NCBI GenBank assembly: GCA_902796045.1
Contig: CADBNQ010000065.1
Span: 1 to 8,550 of the forward strand
DNA: 8,550 nucleotides
Source: an uncultured Lachnospiraceae bacterium
Lineage (GTDB): Bacteria; Bacillota; Clostridia; Lachnospirales; Lachnospiraceae
Direction: 5' to 3'
The translations under genes were made by a program, and so were the position numbers. Positions 7,223 through 8,550 of the stretch are shown one piece after another. How positions within the stretch are numbered: the first letter of the stretch is position 1; the number at the start of each line of letters is the position of its first letter. The notes under the pieces were generated by a model, which worked only from the letters and a program-made list of their open reading frames with translations, was not told the origin of the DNA and did not search any database.

Positions 7223-7330
7223 TGCGCTGGGGGCAGCTGTGCAGCCTGCGGCGGCGTGCAAAGTCCTGTTTCGCTCATTCATCAAGATTGAGGGGTAGGG
7301 GAGCTGATGTCCGCTTGCGGACTTTATTTT
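7186..7330. other. Structured non-coding block, candidate dispersed repeat or small RNA
   Basis: This is the middle of the 338-bp gap between the Nudix and ohrR genes. From left to right it has the AU-rich hairpin, a G/C-rich stretch with GCAGC repeats (about 7225-7260), a purine-rich GAGGGGTAGGGGAG segment (7290-7303), and a closing terminator hairpin. Base composition differs sharply from the AT-rich DNA after 7330. Short open frames exist on both strands (36 codons from ATG 7222 to 7332; 32 codons on the - strand, 7282 to 7184), but neither has a ribosome binding site and both run through the hairpins. I therefore treat the block as non-coding. Whether it is a multi-copy repeat or an RNA gene cannot be settled here. 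Confidence 0.5.
7309..7330 (+). terminator. Intrinsic terminator closing the structured block
   Basis: GTCCGC (7309-7314) and GCGGAC (7317-7322) form a short strong stem, effectively GTCCG-CTTG-CGGAC, followed by TTTATTTT (7323-7330). A T-rich tail directly after a GC stem is the standard factor-independent terminator form. Bases 7319-7325 (GGACTTT) could instead pair with AAAGTCC at 7260-7266, which would prevent the terminator hairpin. Confidence 0.75.
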
Positions 7331-7344
7331 AATATCAAAATTAA

Positions 7345-7364
7345 TACAATTAAGTGATATTGTA
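7345..7364. promoter_or_regulatory. Inverted repeat TACAAT-N8-ATTGTA, candidate OhrR operator
   Basis: TACAAT (7345-7350) and ATTGTA (7359-7364) form a perfect 6-bp dyad spanning 20 bp, about 105 bp before the ohrR-like start codon. The half-site resembles the TACAATT/AATTGTA halves that I recall for the Bacillus subtilis OhrR operator, although the spacing here is wider. Autoregulation is a reasonable inference. The surrounding DNA is very AT-rich, so a chance match is possible. Confidence 0.45.
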
Positions 7365-7381
7365 ATAAAACAGCAAAACTA

Positions 7382-7411
7382 TTATTGCTTTTATTAGTAA
7401 AACATTATAAA
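7382..7411 (+). promoter_or_regulatory. Possible promoter of the ohrR-like gene
   Basis: TATAAA (7406-7411) is a plausible -10 box, with TTATTG (7382-7387) 18 bp upstream or TTGCTT (7385-7390) 15 bp upstream as a weak -35. An 8-bp dyad (TATTATTG at 7380-7387, CAATAATA at 7414-7421) frames it. The region is so AT-rich that several alternatives exist, so the assignment is tentative. Confidence 0.4.
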
Positions 7412-7469
7412 ATCAATAATACACACTTGAATTGATAGACATAAATGTATTCATCAGGAGGGATTAATC

Positions 7470-7904
7470 ATGGACGATTCCAGATATGACGGGTTGAAGT
7501 TGGAGAATCAGGTGTGCTTCCCGCTTTATGCCTGTTCGAAAGAGATTGTTCGCAGATATAAGCCGTATCTCGATACACTTGACCTGACTTTCACTCAGTA
7601 CCTTACCATGATTGTGTTGTGGGAAAAGAAAAAGCTTAATGTCAAGGAACTGGGAGAACAGCTCTACCTTGATTCAGGGACACTGACACCTGTTCTAAAA
7701 AAACTGGAGAACAAGGGGTATGTGGATCGAACTCGTTCTACAAAGGATGAGAGGAACCTGATCGTTTCTATCACCAGGAAGGGCGAAGACCTCAAGAATC
7801 AGGCTGTAGAAGTGCCATCCAGGATGGCAGATTGCATCAGGCTGTCTCCAGAGGATACCAACGACTTATACAGACTTCTCTATAAACTTCTGGATGTCCT
7901 TTAA
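7470..7904 (+). CDS. ohrR: OhrR-type MarR family regulator, organic hydroperoxide sensor
   Basis: OhrR is a dimeric cytoplasmic repressor that loses DNA binding when an N-terminal cysteine is oxidised by organic peroxides. The 144-residue product matches the family along its length: the LENQVCFPLYACSKE opening puts Cys16 at the position of the B. subtilis reactive Cys15, Tyr20 and Tyr30 are kept, and the winged helix reads GEQLYLDSGTLTPVLKKLENKG with wing STKDERNLIVSIT. The partner Tyr40 of the Bacillus protein is Phe41 here. Extra cysteines are Cys22 and Cys122. Cys122 lies close to where two-Cys OhrR proteins such as the Xanthomonas one carry their resolving cysteine. ATG 7470 has AGGAGGG (7456-7462) 7 bp upstream. 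No ohr peroxidase gene is adjacent; the target may be elsewhere or the gene may regulate only itself. Family assignment is firm, exact target is not. Confidence 0.88.
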   Translation: MDDSRYDGLKLENQVCFPLYACSKEIVRRYKPYLDTLDLTFTQYLTMIVLWEKKKLNVKELGEQLYLDSGTLTPVLKKLENKGYVDRTRSTKDERNLIVSITRKGEDLKNQAVEVPSRMADCIRLSPEDTNDLYRLLYKLLDVL

Positions 7905-7925
7905 GACTCTAATCATCCCATGGAA

Positions 7926-7968
7926 CAAGAAGAATACCTTAACCTCCCCATTAAAGGGTATTTTCTTG
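7926..7968. other. Long imperfect hairpin after the ohrR-like gene
   Basis: CAAGAA-g-AATACC-TTAA (7926-7942) pairs with TTAA-ag-GGTATT-TTCTTG (7951-7968) around an 8-nt C-rich loop, about 16 pairs with small bulges. It begins 21 bp after the ohrR-like stop. There is no clean T-run after it, so it may stabilise the transcript end or assist the true terminator downstream. Confidence 0.5.
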
Positions 7969-7970
7969 AT

Positions 7971-8041
7971 AAAAAGAGCCTGCAGCTGAAAGGATCAGAT
8001 CATTTGCACAAAGCTGGTCTGATTTTTTAAGCCGCTGGCTC
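7971..8041 (-). terminator. Probable intrinsic terminator of the aminotransferase gene
   Basis: Read on the - strand, GAGCC (8041-8037) with following GC pairs meets GGCTC (7980-7976), and TTTTT follows at once (7975-7971). The + strand terminator hairpin lies inside this outer stem, so the whole 70-bp element probably stops transcription from both convergent genes. The outer stem has mismatches, so this is less certain than the + strand terminator. Confidence 0.5.
7993..8028 (+). terminator. Intrinsic terminator of the ohrR-like gene
   Basis: GATCAGATCA (7993-8002) pairs with TGGTCTGATT (8015-8024), 10 bp with two G-U pairs, and the stem runs into six T (8023-8028). The loop can itself form a small TTTG/CAAA stem. 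This is a good factor-independent terminator for + strand transcription. Confidence 0.75.
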
Positions 8042-8048
8042 CTTTAGT

Positions 8049-8549
8049 TTATCTGTATACTTCTTTGACGAATCTCTCGAGTACTGGTATCGCTCTTTTC
8101 ACCTTCTCAGTGTCAATACAGTAGGCCATGCGGAAGTAGCCCGGACAGCCGAAATTGTCAGCCGGCACAAGGATCAGATCGTATTCTTTTGCTTTCATGC
8201 AGAAGGCCCTGGCATCCTCCTCCAGTGCTTTGGGGAAGATGTAGAAAGTGCCTCCCGGTTTGACCACTTCAAAGCCCAGACGGGTCAGTGCCTCGTAAAG
8301 CAGGTTCATATTGGTCTCATAGACTGACAGGTCACTGGTCTGGTCAATCACCTCGGCCACTGCCAGCTGGACACTGGAGGATGGACAGTTGTGTCCGATG
8401 CCGCGGCTGATCTGGCCGCAGATCACAGCGAATATATCGGCATCGGTACAGCGCGGGTTTACAGCCACATATCCGATACGTTCTCCTGGCAGGCTCAGGC
8501 TCTTGGAGAAGGAATAGCAGGAAATACTGTTGTCATAGTATTTTGTGAC
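8049..8549 (-). CDS. PLP-dependent aminotransferase, class I/II fold (C-terminal part)
   Basis: Class I/II aminotransferases move an amino group between an amino acid and a 2-oxo acid in the cytoplasm using pyridoxal phosphate. The 166 visible codons are the C-terminal part of a protein that is normally near 390-400 residues; the rest continues past the window end with no stop. The cofactor lysine lies in SFSKSLSLPGERIGY (Lys codon at 8504-8502), the family's Schiff-base motif. The small domain follows, with VKPGGTFYIFPKA and the substrate-carboxylate arginine expected in GYFRMAYC. The stop TAA is at 8051-8049. A GTG at 8468 is internal, not a start, because the conserved lysine segment precedes it. 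It converges on the ohrR-like gene. The motifs fit the aspartate/aromatic aminotransferase-like group, but the amino acid used cannot be told from this fragment. Confidence 0.93.
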   Translation of the reverse strand, partial: VTKYYDNSISCYSFSKSLSLPGERIGYVAVNPRCTDADIFAVICGQISRGIGHNCPSSSVQLAVAEVIDQTSDLSVYETNMNLLYEALTRLGFEVVKPGGTFYIFPKALEEDARAFCMKAKEYDLILVPADNFGCPGYFRMAYCIDTEKVKRAIPVLERFVKEVYR

Positions 8550-8550
8550 A

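Noticed and set aside
7184..7282. Small open frame (32 codons) on the - strand through the same block
   Set aside because: No ribosome binding site, and it crosses the long hairpin; probably chance, although it could be translated if the block is an expressed element.
7222..7332. Small Arg-rich open frame (36 codons) within the structured block, + strand
   Set aside because: No ribosome binding site, it starts in a hairpin arm and ends in a terminator tail; composition reflects GC-rich repeat DNA rather than a protein.
7331..7440. AT-rich region considered as a replication origin, attachment site or CRISPR leader
   Set aside because: No repeated DnaA-like boxes, no direct repeats of att type and no spaced repeats; it is better explained as a promoter and operator region.
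8049..8468. Start of the aminotransferase at GTG 8468
   Set aside because: The PLP-lysine motif SFSKS lies upstream in the same frame, so the gene continues to the window edge and this GTG is an internal valine codon.

Overview
The window looks like a chromosomal stretch from a Gram-positive Firmicute, most likely a gut-type member of the Lachnospiraceae (Clostridia). I infer this from moderately GC-rich genes with strong AGGAGG-type ribosome binding sites, the gene order ruvB - zapA - U32 peptidase - ftsW-like - penicillin-binding protein, and an OhrR-type regulator very similar to the Bacillus protein. The genus cannot be fixed from the sequence alone.

Bases 2-6573 hold a tightly packed + strand operon. 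It begins inside ruvB (Holliday junction motor, first residues missing), followed by zapA (a Z-ring stabiliser), a 794-residue U32 family protein (RlhA/TrhP-like, probably RNA modification), a SEDS glycosyltransferase of the FtsW/RodA/SpoVE family, and its presumed partner, a compact class B penicillin-binding protein. ruvB and zapA are 16 bp apart. The later junctions overlap by 11, 7 and 8 bp, which suggests translational coupling. The last two genes form a peptidoglycan polymerase/transpeptidase pair, and with ZapA the operon has a cell division or envelope character.

A new promoter (TTGCCT-N17-TATAAT with an extended -10) then drives a stand-alone Nudix hydrolase (6679-7131), which ends at an intrinsic terminator. 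The 338-bp gap 7132-7469 is the most structured non-coding part of the window. It has the terminator hairpin, an overlapping second hairpin of 18 paired positions, a G-rich segment, and a final terminator that could be undone by a 7-nt upstream sequence. An AT-rich regulatory region with operator-like inverted repeats follows. I think 7182-7330 is either a copy of a dispersed repeat or a structured RNA.

Next comes an OhrR/MarR-family organic peroxide sensor (7470-7904) with the conserved reactive cysteine and a second cysteine suited to a two-Cys mechanism. No ohr peroxidase gene is in view. A convergent intergenic region with hairpins that appear to terminate transcription from both sides separates it from the 3' part of a PLP-dependent class I/II aminotransferase on the - strand (8049-8549), which runs off the window.

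I see no CRISPR array, tRNA, rRNA, insertion sequence or phage gene. The genes belong to known families; the most unexplained material is the structured intergenic block.
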